Shown here: positions 7,279-17,900 of the stretch, piece by piece
Layout of the letters: every line of letters begins with the position of its first letter
How positions within the stretch are numbered: position 1 is the stretch's first letter
Source of the DNA: Chloroflexota bacterium
GTDB lineage: Bacteria; Chloroflexota; Anaerolineae; UBA3071
NCBI GenBank assembly: GCA_014383605.1
Contig: JACNHM010000324.1
Span: 1 to 23,642 of the forward strand
Direction: 5' to 3'
Length of the DNA stretch: 23,642 nt
Translations under genes and position numbers: made by a program
The notes under the pieces: generated by a model
Databases searched by the model: none
What the model was told of the DNA's origin: nothing
The model's input: the letters and a program-made list of their open reading frames with translations, nothing else

Positions 7279-7551
7279 AATCGAAGACATCCAGGGTGCT
7301 GTATCAGGCAGGCGAACGGCCAGCACAGGCCCATCCGAAGACCAAGAGACTACACGAAGCGGTTCCCGGCTTGCCCTGCGCATAGTCAAAGGGCCGCAAG
7401 GCAGAATCAGCGGTTTTGCGGATGGACGCCAAGGCCAGTCCGCCACAGGACATGATCGGGCTACGATAAAGCACGACATCCTCCACCCCGCCGTCCCCAG
7501 GGGATGCGCATTGAAGACCCGATCACGGTTTCAGAAAGGAGGAAGTACGCT
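7279..7551 (+). other. long structured 5' leader of the LysM operon
   Basis: About 270 nt lie between the predicted transcript start and the first gene. Visible pairings are GTGCTG/CAGCAC near 7297-7326, CCGCAA/TTGCGG near 7394-7421, and an 8-bp stem TGATCGGG (7453-7460) with CCCGATCA (7518-7525). The last stem encloses CATCC/GGATG (7477-7481, 7502-7506) and ends 9 nt before the ribosome binding site AAAGGAGG. Part of it (about 7370-7393) resembles a decayed dispersed repeat (CTTGCCCTG...GTCAAAGGG). It is a candidate cis-regulatory RNA, but no known riboswitch class can be asserted. Confidence 0.4.
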
Positions 7552-9267
7552 ATGTCGGCACGAAGAAGGGTATGGGCTCTCGCAGCCCTGTTCGCTCTGC
7601 TGCTCAGCGTTTCCCTGGTCGCTTCCAGCCCCCTGGCGACCGTGGACGCCGAACTGCTGAGCAACGGTGACTTCGAGGACGGATTCACCTACCAGGACGG
7701 TTGTGGCATGGTAGGCAATGGCTGGCAGTGCTTCACCAACGGGGGAGCGGCCGCTTACGGCTTCTACGACGAAATGTGGGCCCCCGTGGTGTGGGACGGC
7801 GAACACTCCCAGCTCATTGAGATCAACACCAAGGAGATAGGCGGCGACCCCGACCGCTACGCCGGCATCTTCCAGACGGTGGACGTCATCGTCGGCGAGA
7901 CCTACGACTTCGCCATCCGCGGCCTGCTCCGGGCCGACGATGGTGGCTCCGACCCCTGGCGCTATCGGGTGCAAGTAGGCTTCGATCACCGCGGCGGTAA
8001 TGACTGGACAGCGGTCACCGACTGGACCGAACTCCCCTGGGACGACTACTACTCCCGCACCAGCCCCGGCAGCTTCGACGAATACAGCACCCAGGTCAAG
8101 GCCCAAGGCCACAAGCTGACCGTGTTCGTGCGCGTGTGGAAGAAGTGGGGAGATTGGTACCGCGAGCTGGACGTCAACCTCGACGGCATCAGCCTCGTCG
8201 GCGCTGCGCCGGTCGTCTGCTTTGAGCCCTGCGTGGAGCCATGCGAGGTCGAGAAGCCCAAGCCGGAGCCAAAGCCCGAACCTGAAATCACCTGCGCCGG
8301 CCCCAACTTGCTGGCCAACGGCAACTTTGAGGGCGGCTTCATGAACGGCGTGGGCAAGGGATGGAGCAACTTCGACAACGGCGGCGCGGCCACCTACGGC
8401 TTCTACGACGACATGTGGGATCCCGTGGTCGCTGGCGGCGAGCATTCGCAGCTCATCGAGATCAACACCTACTGCCGAGGGGCCTCGGATCCCGACCGCT
8501 ACGCCGGCATCTACCAAACCGTCTGCGGGCTGTGGCCAGGGGCGACGTACGAGTTATCGCTCTACGGCATGATGCGCCAGGGCGAGCGGGGCTGGGATGG
8601 CGACCCCTACCGCTACCGCGTGCAGTGGGGCTACACGACCGACGGCAGCAGCGACTGGACCAAGGTGAGCAACTGGCAGGAGATCCCCTGGGACGATATC
8701 TACCCGCGCACGGCTCCCGGAGCGATGGCTCCCTTCAGCGTCCGCTTCGCAGCTCCCAGCAGCAAGATCACCCTGTTCTTCCGGGCCTGGAAGAAGTGGG
8801 GCAACGCCTACGAGGAGCTGGATGTCAACCTGGACGAGATCAGCCTGCGGGAGTGCGGGCCTGAGCCGCCCGAGGAGGTTTGTGTGGACAAGACCACCGG
8901 GGCCCGGCTCAGTTACCAGGAGGCTTTGCAGATCGCCCAGGACAGCGAGTGCCTGGAACAGGGCCAGCTCAAAGAGACCCATTTCTGCAATGAGAACACG
9001 GGCACCTGGTGGATTGACCTGGATATCGTCGAACCGGGCTGCGCGCCCGCTTGCGTGATCAACGTGAATGACAACACCGCGGAGATCAACTGGCGTTGCA
9101 CGGGCCTCCTGTGGCCGTGCTGGACCCACGTAGTGCAGAGAGGGGATACCCTCAGCGGCATCGCTGCCGCCTACGGCTCGACGGTGGCCCAGATCGTCGC
9201 CGACAACGGCATCGTCAACCCCCACGTCATCTACGTCGGACAGGAGCTATGGGTCTGCGATCCGTAA
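7552..9267 (+). CDS. secreted LysM protein with two jelly-roll-like repeats
   Basis: This 571-aa exported protein starts with a signal peptide (MSARRRVWALAALFALLL, likely cut between residues 24 and 33). Two homologous domains follow, at about 34-217 and 250-435. Each opens NGDFE/NGNFE, carries GGAA.YGFYD.MW.PVV, GEHSQLIEIN and DPDRYAGI.QTV, and ends ELDVNLD.ISL; this resembles carbohydrate-binding jelly rolls. An EPKPEP-rich linker separates them. A cysteine-rich module (about 443-520, HFCNENTGTWWIDLD and AEINWRCTG) precedes a C-terminal LysM (525-571, THVVQRGDTLSGIAAAYG) that should bind peptidoglycan or a related glycan. ATG 7552 is chosen over the in-frame ATG 7504 because AAAGGAGG (7535-7542) precedes it and the signal peptide starts there. 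It is the first gene of an operon. Confidence 0.9.
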   Translation: MSARRRVWALAALFALLLSVSLVASSPLATVDAELLSNGDFEDGFTYQDGCGMVGNGWQCFTNGGAAAYGFYDEMWAPVVWDGEHSQLIEINTKEIGGDPDRYAGIFQTVDVIVGETYDFAIRGLLRADDGGSDPWRYRVQVGFDHRGGNDWTAVTDWTELPWDDYYSRTSPGSFDEYSTQVKAQGHKLTVFVRVWKKWGDWYRELDVNLDGISLVGAAPVVCFEPCVEPCEVEKPKPEPKPEPEITCAGPNLLANGNFEGGFMNGVGKGWSNFDNGGAATYGFYDDMWDPVVAGGEHSQLIEINTYCRGASDPDRYAGIYQTVCGLWPGATYELSLYGMMRQGERGWDGDPYRYRVQWGYTTDGSSDWTKVSNWQEIPWDDIYPRTAPGAMAPFSVRFAAPSSKITLFFRAWKKWGNAYEELDVNLDEISLRECGPEPPEEVCVDKTTGARLSYQEALQIAQDSECLEQGQLKETHFCNENTGTWWIDLDIVEPGCAPACVINVNDNTAEINWRCTGLLWPCWTHVVQRGDTLSGIAAAYGSTVAQIVADNGIVNPHVIYVGQELWVCDP

Positions 9268-9272
9268 GTTGT

Positions 9273-9318
9273 CGCTGGCCTGGTGCAGGAGTGCAGGGGG
9301 CGCGGTGCCAGGCCAGCG
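9273..9318 (+). other. intercistronic hairpin in the LysM operon
   Basis: An 11-bp perfect stem, CGCTGGCCTGG (9273-9283) with 9308-9318, lies just after the stop codon of the first LysM gene. There is no T-run, and no promoter is seen in the 154-bp gap. It may lower readthrough or protect the upstream mRNA 3' end, giving unequal amounts of the two proteins. Confidence 0.5.
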
Positions 9319-9421
9319 CGGCAGATTGGAATGAACCCCGCACAGGCAGCGCCGATCGGTGCGCTGTCCTCTAACACAAACACACGGAAGGCATGAAGAA
9401 AAAAGAAGGGAGGAAGGCATC

Positions 9422-11575
9422 ATGAGGTTCAAAAGATGGCAGCGCTCGTTGAGCCTGACCCTGGCGGCTGTGCTGGTACTGACGGCAGCGGTGTTCGTTG
9501 GCTCGCTGGCGACCTCGGCAGGACTGGGCAAAGCTGCCGCGGCGCCAGCCTGCACGGGCACGCACGTCGTGCAGCGTGGCGAGACGTTGAGCACCATCGC
9601 CCAGAGCTACGGGGTCAGCACATCGGAACTGGCCCAGGCCAACACCCTGCGCAACTACGACTTCATCTACGTTGGCCAGACGCTCTGCCTGCCCACCGCT
9701 GGCGGTGGCGGCACCAAACCCCAGCCCGGCGGCATCTGCGTGGAAGGGCGCAAAGTGGATGACAAGCACCGCGGCGTGCCTGGCTTCGTCGTCTACGCAG
9801 AGACGGAAGGCGCCAGCCTGGAGGCCGTGACAGACGAAAACGGCTACTTCTACTTCGACGACCTGACCCCCGGCCTGTGGACCTTCTGGGAGGAGGTGCC
9901 GCGAGGCTGGGAGCCGGTGACGGCCAGCGAGTTCCAGAAGGAACTGGAGTACGGCCACAGCGGCTGCTACGAGATCCGCTTCAAGAACAAGCAAGTGCCC
10001 ATCCCGGCCTGCCTGATCGTGTCCAAGCAGGACGAGGAGGGCTCGACGCTGGAAGGCTGGGAGATCCAGATCAAGCCCAAGTATCATGGAGAGTGGCTAT
10101 CGGGAGTGACCGACAAGGGCGGTCAGGTGCGCTTCGACGATCTGAAGCCGGGCAAGTGGCTGGTCAAAGAGCTCCTGCCCTATCCGTGGGAACCCGCAGA
10201 CCCCGACACCGGCGAGATGGAGATCGAATTGCATCCCATGGCCGACGACGAGGACTGCGGCAAGCTGGTCTTCAAGAACCGCCGCCTGCCGACCGGCTGT
10301 GTGGAGGGGTACAAGGTTGACGACCAGCACCGCCCGCTGCCGGGCTGGGAGGTGTGCACTTACCTCAACAGCGCGCCAGCGATCCAGTTCTGCACCGAGA
10401 CCGATGAGCAGGGCTACTTCCGCCTCGACGATCTGGTCTTCGGCGAGTGGATCCTCTGGGAGACAGTCCAGGCCGGCTGGACGCCTGTGACGGCGGACAA
10501 GTTCCCGGTGACCGTGGACAACGAGGAAGTGTGCCAGCAGGTACGCTTCAAGAATCGCCCACCCGACCTCTGTGCCCAGGGCTACAAGCTGGATGACAAG
10601 GGCTTCGGCCTGGGTGGCTGGACGATCAGCGCCTGGCCGAAGGACAACCCTGACTGGGTCCTGGAGACCATCTCCGAGCCCAACGGCCACTACCGCATCT
10701 GCGGCGTGACCCTGGGAACGTGGGTCTTCGAAGAGGAGCGTCTGCTCGGCTGGACGGCATTGGCCGGCGAACGGATCGAGGTGGATGTCACCTATCCTGG
10801 CCCTGGCATGGACGTTCCTGCACCCACCTTCCGCAACGAGCCGCCCAGTGGCTGCATCGAGGGCTGGAAGATAGACGACCGTGAGGTCGGCCTGCCCCTG
10901 TGGAACATCACCATCCAGAACGTGGCCACCGGCCAGACGCAGCACGCCTGGACCGATGGCACGGGCTACTTCCAGTTCTGCGGTCTGCCCATGGGCGACT
11001 ACCTGGTCTGGGAAGAACTGCAGTCCGGGTGGAAGCCGATCTCGCCGCCCCAGCTCGAGGTGACTCTGGAGCCCAGCGACGAGCCGGTCATCGCCATCGT
11101 GGTCTTCGTCAACAAGCAGGTAAAGCGTGACATCTGCATTGACGGCTACAAGAAGGACATCTACGACGGCGCCGGTCTGCCCAACTGGGAGGTCAAGCTC
11201 CTCGATCTGAAGGGCAACGTGCTGGCCACGACGACCACCGACGGCACCGGCTACTACCTCTTCGGCAATCTCGATCCGGGCACCTACGTGGTCGAGGAGA
11301 CGGTGCAGGGGGGCTGGTGGCCTGTGTCAGCGACCTCCTACAAGGCCACGGTCACCTTCCCGCCCAAGTTCGACTGCACCCACGTGAGCTTCACCAACCG
11401 CCAGAAGACGACGCCCCCGCCCTGCGTGACCTGGCACGTAGTGCAGAAGTGCGAGACGCTCTCCTACATCGCCATGCGCTACGGCGTTTCGGTGTCGGCG
11501 ATCATGGCCGCCAACGGCCTGACGGACCCGAACTTCATCTGGGTCGGCCAGAAGCTCTGCATTCCGGATCCGTAG
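9422..11575 (+). CDS. secreted LysM-(CNA-B-like)x6-LysM surface protein
   Basis: This is a 717-aa exported protein. A signal peptide (1 to about 35-42) is followed by LysM 1 (about 47-92), six prealbumin-fold repeats of about 91-100 aa beginning near residues 105, 196, 292, 383, 477 and 570, and LysM 2 (about 670-717). Each repeat opens with Cys and, five residues later in most repeats, Lys (for example CVEGRK). Each has a Gly-aromatic-hydrophobic-Glu strand (for example [11 protein letters not shown]) and closes F-x-N (FKN, FRN, FVN or FTN). This Lys/Glu/Asn set is what CNA-B domains use for an internal isopeptide bond; in repeat 1 the residues are K111, E157 and N189. No LPxTG or other sortase signal exists, so anchoring is presumably by LysM. 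ATG 9422 follows AAGGGAGG (9406-9413). Confidence 0.92.
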   Translation: MRFKRWQRSLSLTLAAVLVLTAAVFVGSLATSAGLGKAAAAPACTGTHVVQRGETLSTIAQSYGVSTSELAQANTLRNYDFIYVGQTLCLPTAGGGGTKPQPGGICVEGRKVDDKHRGVPGFVVYAETEGASLEAVTDENGYFYFDDLTPGLWTFWEEVPRGWEPVTASEFQKELEYGHSGCYEIRFKNKQVPIPACLIVSKQDEEGSTLEGWEIQIKPKYHGEWLSGVTDKGGQVRFDDLKPGKWLVKELLPYPWEPADPDTGEMEIELHPMADDEDCGKLVFKNRRLPTGCVEGYKVDDQHRPLPGWEVCTYLNSAPAIQFCTETDEQGYFRLDDLVFGEWILWETVQAGWTPVTADKFPVTVDNEEVCQQVRFKNRPPDLCAQGYKLDDKGFGLGGWTISAWPKDNPDWVLETISEPNGHYRICGVTLGTWVFEEERLLGWTALAGERIEVDVTYPGPGMDVPAPTFRNEPPSGCIEGWKIDDREVGLPLWNITIQNVATGQTQHAWTDGTGYFQFCGLPMGDYLVWEELQSGWKPISPPQLEVTLEPSDEPVIAIVVFVNKQVKRDICIDGYKKDIYDGAGLPNWEVKLLDLKGNVLATTTTDGTGYYLFGNLDPGTYVVEETVQGGWWPVSATSYKATVTFPPKFDCTHVSFTNRQKTTPPPCVTWHVVQKCETLSYIAMRYGVSVSAIMAANGLTDPNFIWVGQKLCIPDP

Positions 11576-11588
11576 CCCAAACAGCAGC

Positions 11589-11646
11589 AACGTCCTCCTG
11601 CACGGCAGTGAGTGAGTGAGTCAGTAAGTGCGTGCAGGAGGACGTT
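11589..11646 (+). terminator. 15-bp hairpin after the LysM operon
   Basis: A perfect 15-bp inverted repeat, AACGTCCTCCTGCAC (11589-11603) with 11632-11646, starts 13 nt after the stop codon. The loop holds iterated GTGA (GTGAGTGAGTGAGTCAG). There is no clear T-run, so it may stop or stabilise the transcript rather than be a textbook terminator. Confidence 0.5.
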
Positions 11647-11667
11647 CTACTACCTTTATCGAGAAGA

Positions 11668-11698
11668 GCGCTTCCCCGATGCGCTGTGGGTGAAGCGC
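11668..11698 (+). other. small hairpin in the operon trailer
   Basis: The 7-bp stem GCGCTTC/GAAGCGC (11668-11674 with 11692-11698) sits between two larger hairpins. It is probably part of the same 3' untranslated structure. Confidence 0.3.
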
Positions 11699-11722
11699 GC
11701 CATGAACCCAACTTGCGCGAAC

Positions 11723-11762
11723 ACACGCCGGGTTGTGGCATGCACTCCACAGCCCGGCGTGT
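11723..11762 (+). terminator. intrinsic-terminator-like hairpin
   Basis: A 16-bp GC-rich stem (11723-11738 with 11747-11762, one G-T pair, 8-nt loop) is followed on the plus strand by TCTGTTTCTG. It is the best candidate for ending transcription of the LysM operon. Confidence 0.55.
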
Positions 11763-11864
11763 TCTGTTTCTGCCGGCATGTGCAGATCAAGACCTCACTC
11801 CCTGCCCTCTCCGCTTCCTCCTCCTCTGCTCATATCGTCTCCGCTGAATCCGAAGTCCCAAACA

Positions 11865-11900
11865 GAGACCTCCGAAGCTCATGAAGGGATCGGAGATCTC
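11865..11900 (-). terminator. hairpin behind the GH13 gene
   Basis: An 11-bp stem with one mismatch (11890-11900 with 11865-11875) lies 12 nt after the stop codon of the minus-strand gene. On that strand TGTTTGG follows. The rest of the 337-bp gap 11576-11912 shows only the hairpins listed and no gene. Confidence 0.45.
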
Positions 11901-11912
11901 TTCACATGCCTG

Positions 11913-14900
11913 CTACTGGTAGCTCACCTCGAGCATTGGCCACGGCCCAGCCTCGGAAGCCATGAAGGCATACATCACCTTCTCGCCTGCGGGGGCCACG
12001 AGCGCCAGGCCAAAGTTGGTTGAGGGGTCATTCACCCACTGCTGCACCAGCCCGGTCACGTCCAGCTCGATCTCCTGACCGACAACATCCACGACCATCG
12101 TTGCCACAGCCGGTTCCACCCAGGCCGGCGCGGTGTTCCAGGTCACATCGGAAGCCCACCGTTCGCCCAGTGGATAAACCGACAGGTTCAGCGCCTGGTT
12201 GCCGCTGCGCAGAATCGGATAGAGCTTCAGTTTTGCTTCGGTCACCGTGGCCGCCGGTGGGATGGGGGAGAGGTTGAAGTACAGCAGCCCCTCCATCACA
12301 TCCGGCTGGCGCAGGCGGAGGTAACGGTTCTGGCTGTAGCTGGCCTCCGGCGCCAACTTGCTGATGTAGGTATCCCGGTGCGGTGCGAAGGTCTCCGTCA
12401 TCGGCTCGGGGAAAGATACCGTCACCTCATCAGACTGCAGGCTGGCAGCATGCTCGCCGCTGCGCAGATAGACGTCGGCCCGCAAGCTGAAGGAGTGACC
12501 CGGGAGCCACGGCGCGGCCAGGAAGCGGAAGAGCTCGCTCTGCCCGTGGGGCACGGTGCCCAGCCAGCCGATGCCCGACAGGGGCATCCCACCACCCTCA
12601 ACCGACAGTGCCTGCACTGCCTCAGATCCCTGTTCGGCATACATCGCCGCGACCCGGGCCGCTGCGAAGTCACCGTAGATGGGGAAGGCACCATTGGTGA
12701 GACTGTCCAGCCGCACCGTGACCGGCACGTTCAACACAGGCACGAAGACGAAGACGTCGGCGGCCTTGCCCAGGTTGTTGGGTGTCAGCACGAATCGCAC
12801 GTCTTCATACGGCATCACCTCCGTCGGACTGGCAGTGAAGCCGCTGGTGTCCAGCTCGAAGTCACCCAGTTCTCGGCCGAAAGTCCAGGAGAAGGGCACC
12901 TGGACCCCCACACCGTCGTTGTCAGCGCCGACAGGCCCGGGGCCGAACAGCGCCGTGTAGATCTGGTCGTTGACCAGCGGAGGATCGGGCGTAAAGACCA
13001 GGAACGCCGGTTCACCGCCATCGGCCAACTGAACCGTCCCCGGCACCGGATTGCCGGCCTGATCCGCCACCGTCAGACCCGCTTGCCAGGCCGATGCGGG
13101 GTTGATGGGCCGGTTGACCAGCACGGTGATCTGGCTCAGGTCAGGCTCCGTCTCCCCGGGCGCGGGCGAGACCTCCACCGCCAGCAGGTCGCGCCAGTTG
13201 TGGACGATGTCATCCACCAACTGCGTGCCATCGGCGCCGAACTCGATGGTCACCTGGCGATTCGCCACACCCACCAGATCGCCCCACCACTCGTTGATCT
13301 CCCACCTGCCGCGGGCATACTTGTACTGCAAAGCCGTCCCCTCGAGGATCATCGTCGTCCACTCCCAGAGGAGATCGTCCACCTGGGTCAGGGCCTGGTG
13401 GCCCGGATTCCAGGAGGCGCCAAAGACCGCTGCATTGTCACCGGCGATGTAGACGGTGGAGCCTTCCGGCGTGTAGGGCGGCACGTGCGCCCGGAAGGTG
13501 ACCTGCACATCCCGCACCTCGGACGTGATCGGCACGGCATTGGAGGGAGCGGAGACGTTGAAGCTGCCGTCCACGGCGTAGACCGTGTACTCGTAGGTCT
13601 GACCGGTGACGACGTCGGTGTCCGTGTACGTTGTCTGGTCGGCCGGCACCCGCACGGCGTGGTCGCAAGCGACAAACAGCCACGTCACCTCGTTGCGGCA
13701 GATCAAGTAGTGATGCACATCTTCCGAGGGCGAGGCGTCCCAGGCGATGGTGATCTGGTTGGCCGAGCGGGAGACCTCGCGCAGATTGCTCGGCGCGTCC
13801 GGCGCGGAGGTGTCGTCGCTGGGCAGCACGTGCAGCAGGCCCGGCTGGTTGAGCGTGCTGGCGTCGGGCAGCGGGCCGCTCTGGTCGGCGTAGAGCCACT
13901 CGCGGCCGCCGGTGGTGCTGTAGCGGTAGACGTAGACGTACTCGCCCACCATCTCCGGCAGGAAGCTGGCCTTGAACTCGTCGTTGTTGCCAGCGTCCAC
14001 GTTGAACTCGCCGTCCACCCAGACCCAACCGCCATCCGCAGGCACGCTGCCAGCGGGGCCGTAGCCCGCCTGGGCCATCAGGCTGGGCGTCGCTCCCGGC
14101 TGGCTGGTCACGCCATCAATCCACACCTGACCGTAGATGTTGTCGGTGGAGTTGATGGCGCTGATGACGTGGTTGACCTCCGGCGGCCACTGCAGGTTGG
14201 CCCAGCCGATGGTGTGGTGCGGCGTGAGCACCACCGGGCCGGAGGGGGCGCTTTCCATGCCCTTGCTCGCCACCGTGGTGACCTGGTAGTAGTAGGCCTG
14301 GCCGTTGGTCACGGTGTCGTCGGTGAACACCACCGTGCTGCCCGGCGTGCCCGAGTCCACCGTGCCCACGCGCGCGTAGCCGCCGTTCACGATGGAACGG
14401 TAGATGACGTGCTGCGCCTGGTCGGGATGGTCGTTCCAGAGGGTCAGCGTGACCAGGCCATCGCCCTCGCTGCTGGCCATGACGAGGGGCGAGTAGGGCA
14501 CAGTCATGTCCACCCCTTCTTCCGTGACCCAGATCTGGAAGTCCATGGCCGCCACGTCGAAGGTGGTATCGGCAGCCGCCACCAGGGGAGCGCCGCCGTC
14601 CAGCGGATCCACCAGATGGGCGCCCAGCGGCACGTAGCCGGTCAGATCCAGCACCACCGTGTGTGCGGCATCGTCGCGGTTGACGGCCACGATGGCCGCG
14701 CCGGTGGCGTCCTTGCGGCCATAGACGTACAGGCCGGCGTCGTCCACGACGAAGGTATCCCAGGAGCCGGTGCGCAGGTAGCTCTTGCTGTTGCGCAACT
14801 GGCCCAGCGCCTGATAGTGCGCCAGCAGATCGGCCTGCTGTCGGCGCCAGTCGGGCAGCGTGTCGTAGTCCGGTTCGTCCGGCCAGGGGTAGGGCTGGCG

Positions 14901-17900
14901 GTTGTAGGGGTCGTCGCGGCCCACATCGCTGCCGAAGCCCACGAGGCCCACCTCGTCGCCGTAGTAGATCGTCGGCGCGCCGGGCAGCGTCAACTGCATC
15001 GCCGCCACCAGCTTGAGCCGCTGGCGGCCGTCGGCGAAGCCGCCGATGGGCGTCAGTGTGCCATAGTCTATGCCATCGTGATCCAGCACGCGCACCGGGC
15101 GGTTGGTGTCGTGGGAGCCCAGCAGGTTCATGGCCACGTCGAAGGCCGGCTTGGGCAAGTCCTCCTGGATAGCCCGCAGCCGGTTTTCGAACTGGGTCGC
15201 CGTCAGCGCCTGCACACCGCCGTCGTTGTCGTTGAAGTTGTCGTCACGCAGGAAGCCCAGCAAGGCGTTGCGGAAGCGGTAGTTCATGGTGCTGTCGAAC
15301 TCGTCGCCCAGCAGCCGCTCGCGGGCGTCCTGCTCGCCCCAGGTTTCCGAGTACATGATGGAGTCGGGATAGGCGGCCTTGGTCACGTCTCGCCACTGCT
15401 CGAAGAAGGTGGGGTTGACACCCACCACGTCGGGCACCACGTCCACGCGCCAGCCGTCGGCGCCCTTCTCCAGCCAGTAGGTGGCTGTGGAGTCAGCACC
15501 GAACCAGAAGTCGAGGATGTCGGGATGAGCCGTGTTGACCTGCGGCAGCGTCTCCACGCCGAACCAGGCCCGGTAGTTGGTATCGCCAGCGCACACACCC
15601 GTGCCGGCGGGGATAGCCGGTTCGAAGAAGAACCAGTTGCGGCAGGGGCTATCCACGGCCTCGCAGGCGCCCACCTCCGGGTGCCGCCCGAAGCGGTCGA
15701 AGAAGGGGCTGTCGGACGAAAGGTGGTTGGGCACGGCGTCGAGGATGATGGACATGCCCCGGTTGGCCATCTCGTCGGCCAGGGCCTCGAACAGGGCCAG
15801 GCTGGCGGCGTAGTCGCCCACCACGCCCAGGTTGTCATCTATCTGGCGATAGCTCCGCCCGTCGTAGCGATGGTTGGAGGGCGACTCGAAGAGGGGGTTG
15901 AAGTAGATGACGGTCACGCCCAGCTCTTGCAGGTAGTCCAGCTTGTCCATGACGCCCTGCAGGTCACCGCCGTAGGAGGTGCTGCTGAAGGTGCTCCACC
16001 ACTCCGGGTTGTCCGTCGGGTTGTTGGGCTCCGGATCGGGCACGATGGTGTTCCAGGGCGTGATGGGGAAGCGATGGCCCCTCTCGGCGGGGTAGAACCA
16101 CTCCGCATCCGTGGAATCGTTGCTCGGATCGCCGTTGCGGAAGCGGTCGGGGAAGATCTGGTAGATGATCCCGTTCTGGGCCCAGTCGGGCGTGGCGAAA
16201 TCCGGCTGGTAGGTGTAGACGTTCCAGGCCCGGTTGGCTGGGGGCGGATCGCTGCTGGGCTCGCCCCAGCCGCCATCTTCCGCCGCATCGTCGGCGTAGT
16301 AGACGATGCGGTTGCCATCCTGCAGCGCGAATGTGTAGTTGTGCAGCGTGACGGCGTTGCCAACGTTGAAGGTCGCCTCCCACCAGTCGTAGCCGAAGGG
16401 GCCGGCCAGGGGATCGGTGGCCGCCTTGACCATGTTGAGTGTCCGCTGGCCACCCGCTGCCAGGTTCTGCACCCGCACCTTGACGCTCTGCACGTCGTTC
16501 ATGTAGGTGCGGAAGCGCAGGGTCACGTCGGTATCGAAGACCACGGCGCCGAAGGGCTGGCGGTAGAGGTCGCTGCGGCTGCTGTGGCCCAGGCCGTCCC
16601 ACCAGATGTCGCCATCGCCCACTTCGGGGAAGGCGGGGTTGTTGATGCTGTCCTGGATCTGGTGCGTGGTGTCGTTGTAGCGGAAGGTGACCCGCTGGCC
16701 GCCCGCGGGCACAGCCAAGGTGATGTTGGCGCCGCCGGGGACGCCCTCCGCCCCGTAGTTCTCGGCCCAGCTTTCGTTGAGAGCAACCTTGTACTCGTAG
16801 TTGCCCTCAGGCATGAACAGGGCGATCTCGTACCAACCGTCGAAGTCACGATCCTTCATCCAGCCCACCAGGTTGTCGGGCGACCAGTCGGCACCGCCCA
16901 CAGCCCCCATGAGGTTGCCCACCAGCACGGGGATGCGGAAGCCAGGACGGCTGGCCACGTAGTTGTCGCCGCGGTCGTAGTAGAAGTGCACGGCGTCGCC
17001 TTCGGCCACGGTGAAGGGGACATTGGGGCCGCCCGGCACGCCGTTGAGGCCATAGTTCTCGTCCCAGGTGCCGCCCACGGTGGCCTTGAACTCGTAGCTG
17101 CCGGCGAGGATCTGGTCGGTGACGAACTTCCAGACGCCATCGCCGTTGTCCTCGCTGGCCTGAGTGTTCAGGTTGTCGGGCGCCCAGTCGTTGCCCAGAC
17201 CGGCCGCGCTGGGGTAGTTGCCGGGAAAAGTGACCAGCAGCCCGCCCGCCGGCGGCGGGAACTCGGCAAAGGCCGATAGCTGGGTCACGTCACCACCCCA
17301 GTCGGGATCGGGGTAGTTGACGTTGGGATCGCTGGGCACGGAATCCTGGGCATGGCCGCCGCCACCGGTGGTGAAAGCTTCCAGGTAGAAAGCGGCATCG
17401 CCAGTGATCCCCAGCGCCGCCTTGGGTATCTTGACCTCCAGCCAGTCGTTGGCGGGGCCGTAGCCCTGCTCGCCGCCCAGGCCGACCAGCGTGGGGTAGT
17501 CCCAACCCGCACCGTTCCAGGTGACCAGTTGGACATCCTCCAGCGTGTCGTCATCGCGATGCCAGACGTAGAGGGCAAACTCCGGCCGGTGCTGGTCCAC
17601 TGCCGTGACGCCGCGGCCCCAGGGATCGCTGTTGCCGCCGCTGCCGGCCACGTTGTCCACGTCAATGTAGATGCCGTAGGTCATGCCCCAGGTGGAGGCC
17701 AACGCGTCGAGGCCAACGTAGACGTTGTCGGCGTCCTCAACGGCGTAGAGATCCACCAGGTCCAGGTTGGGCTCGCTGATGTCGCCTTGCGGGTCCATGG
17801 CCAGTGCGTCACCCCACTCGGCCTCTTTGACACCGTCAATGACGATGGTCGTCAGGGGGACAGCCTGCGGCGCTGCCGCGGTGAGCGGAGCTATGCTGCC

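Noticed and set aside
7372..7480. A definite c-di-GMP-I (GEMM) riboswitch
   Set aside because: Only fragments resemble the consensus. The invariant AAACC segment and GNRA loop arrangement are not found, so it is kept only as an unclassified structured leader.
7244..7660. Open frame starting inside the LysM promoter
   Set aside because: It overlaps the promoter and the signal-peptide coding region, and has no ribosome binding site or recognisable protein.
11612..11884. Small open frames in the gap between the LysM operon and the GH13 gene
   Set aside because: They run through three hairpins, lack ribosome binding sites and give no protein-like sequence.
12378..17279. A 1633-codon open frame antisense to the GH13 gene
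   Set aside because: It is the shadow of a GC-rich coding sequence. Its translation has no recognisable domain, and the opposite strand carries catalytic motifs in the correct order.
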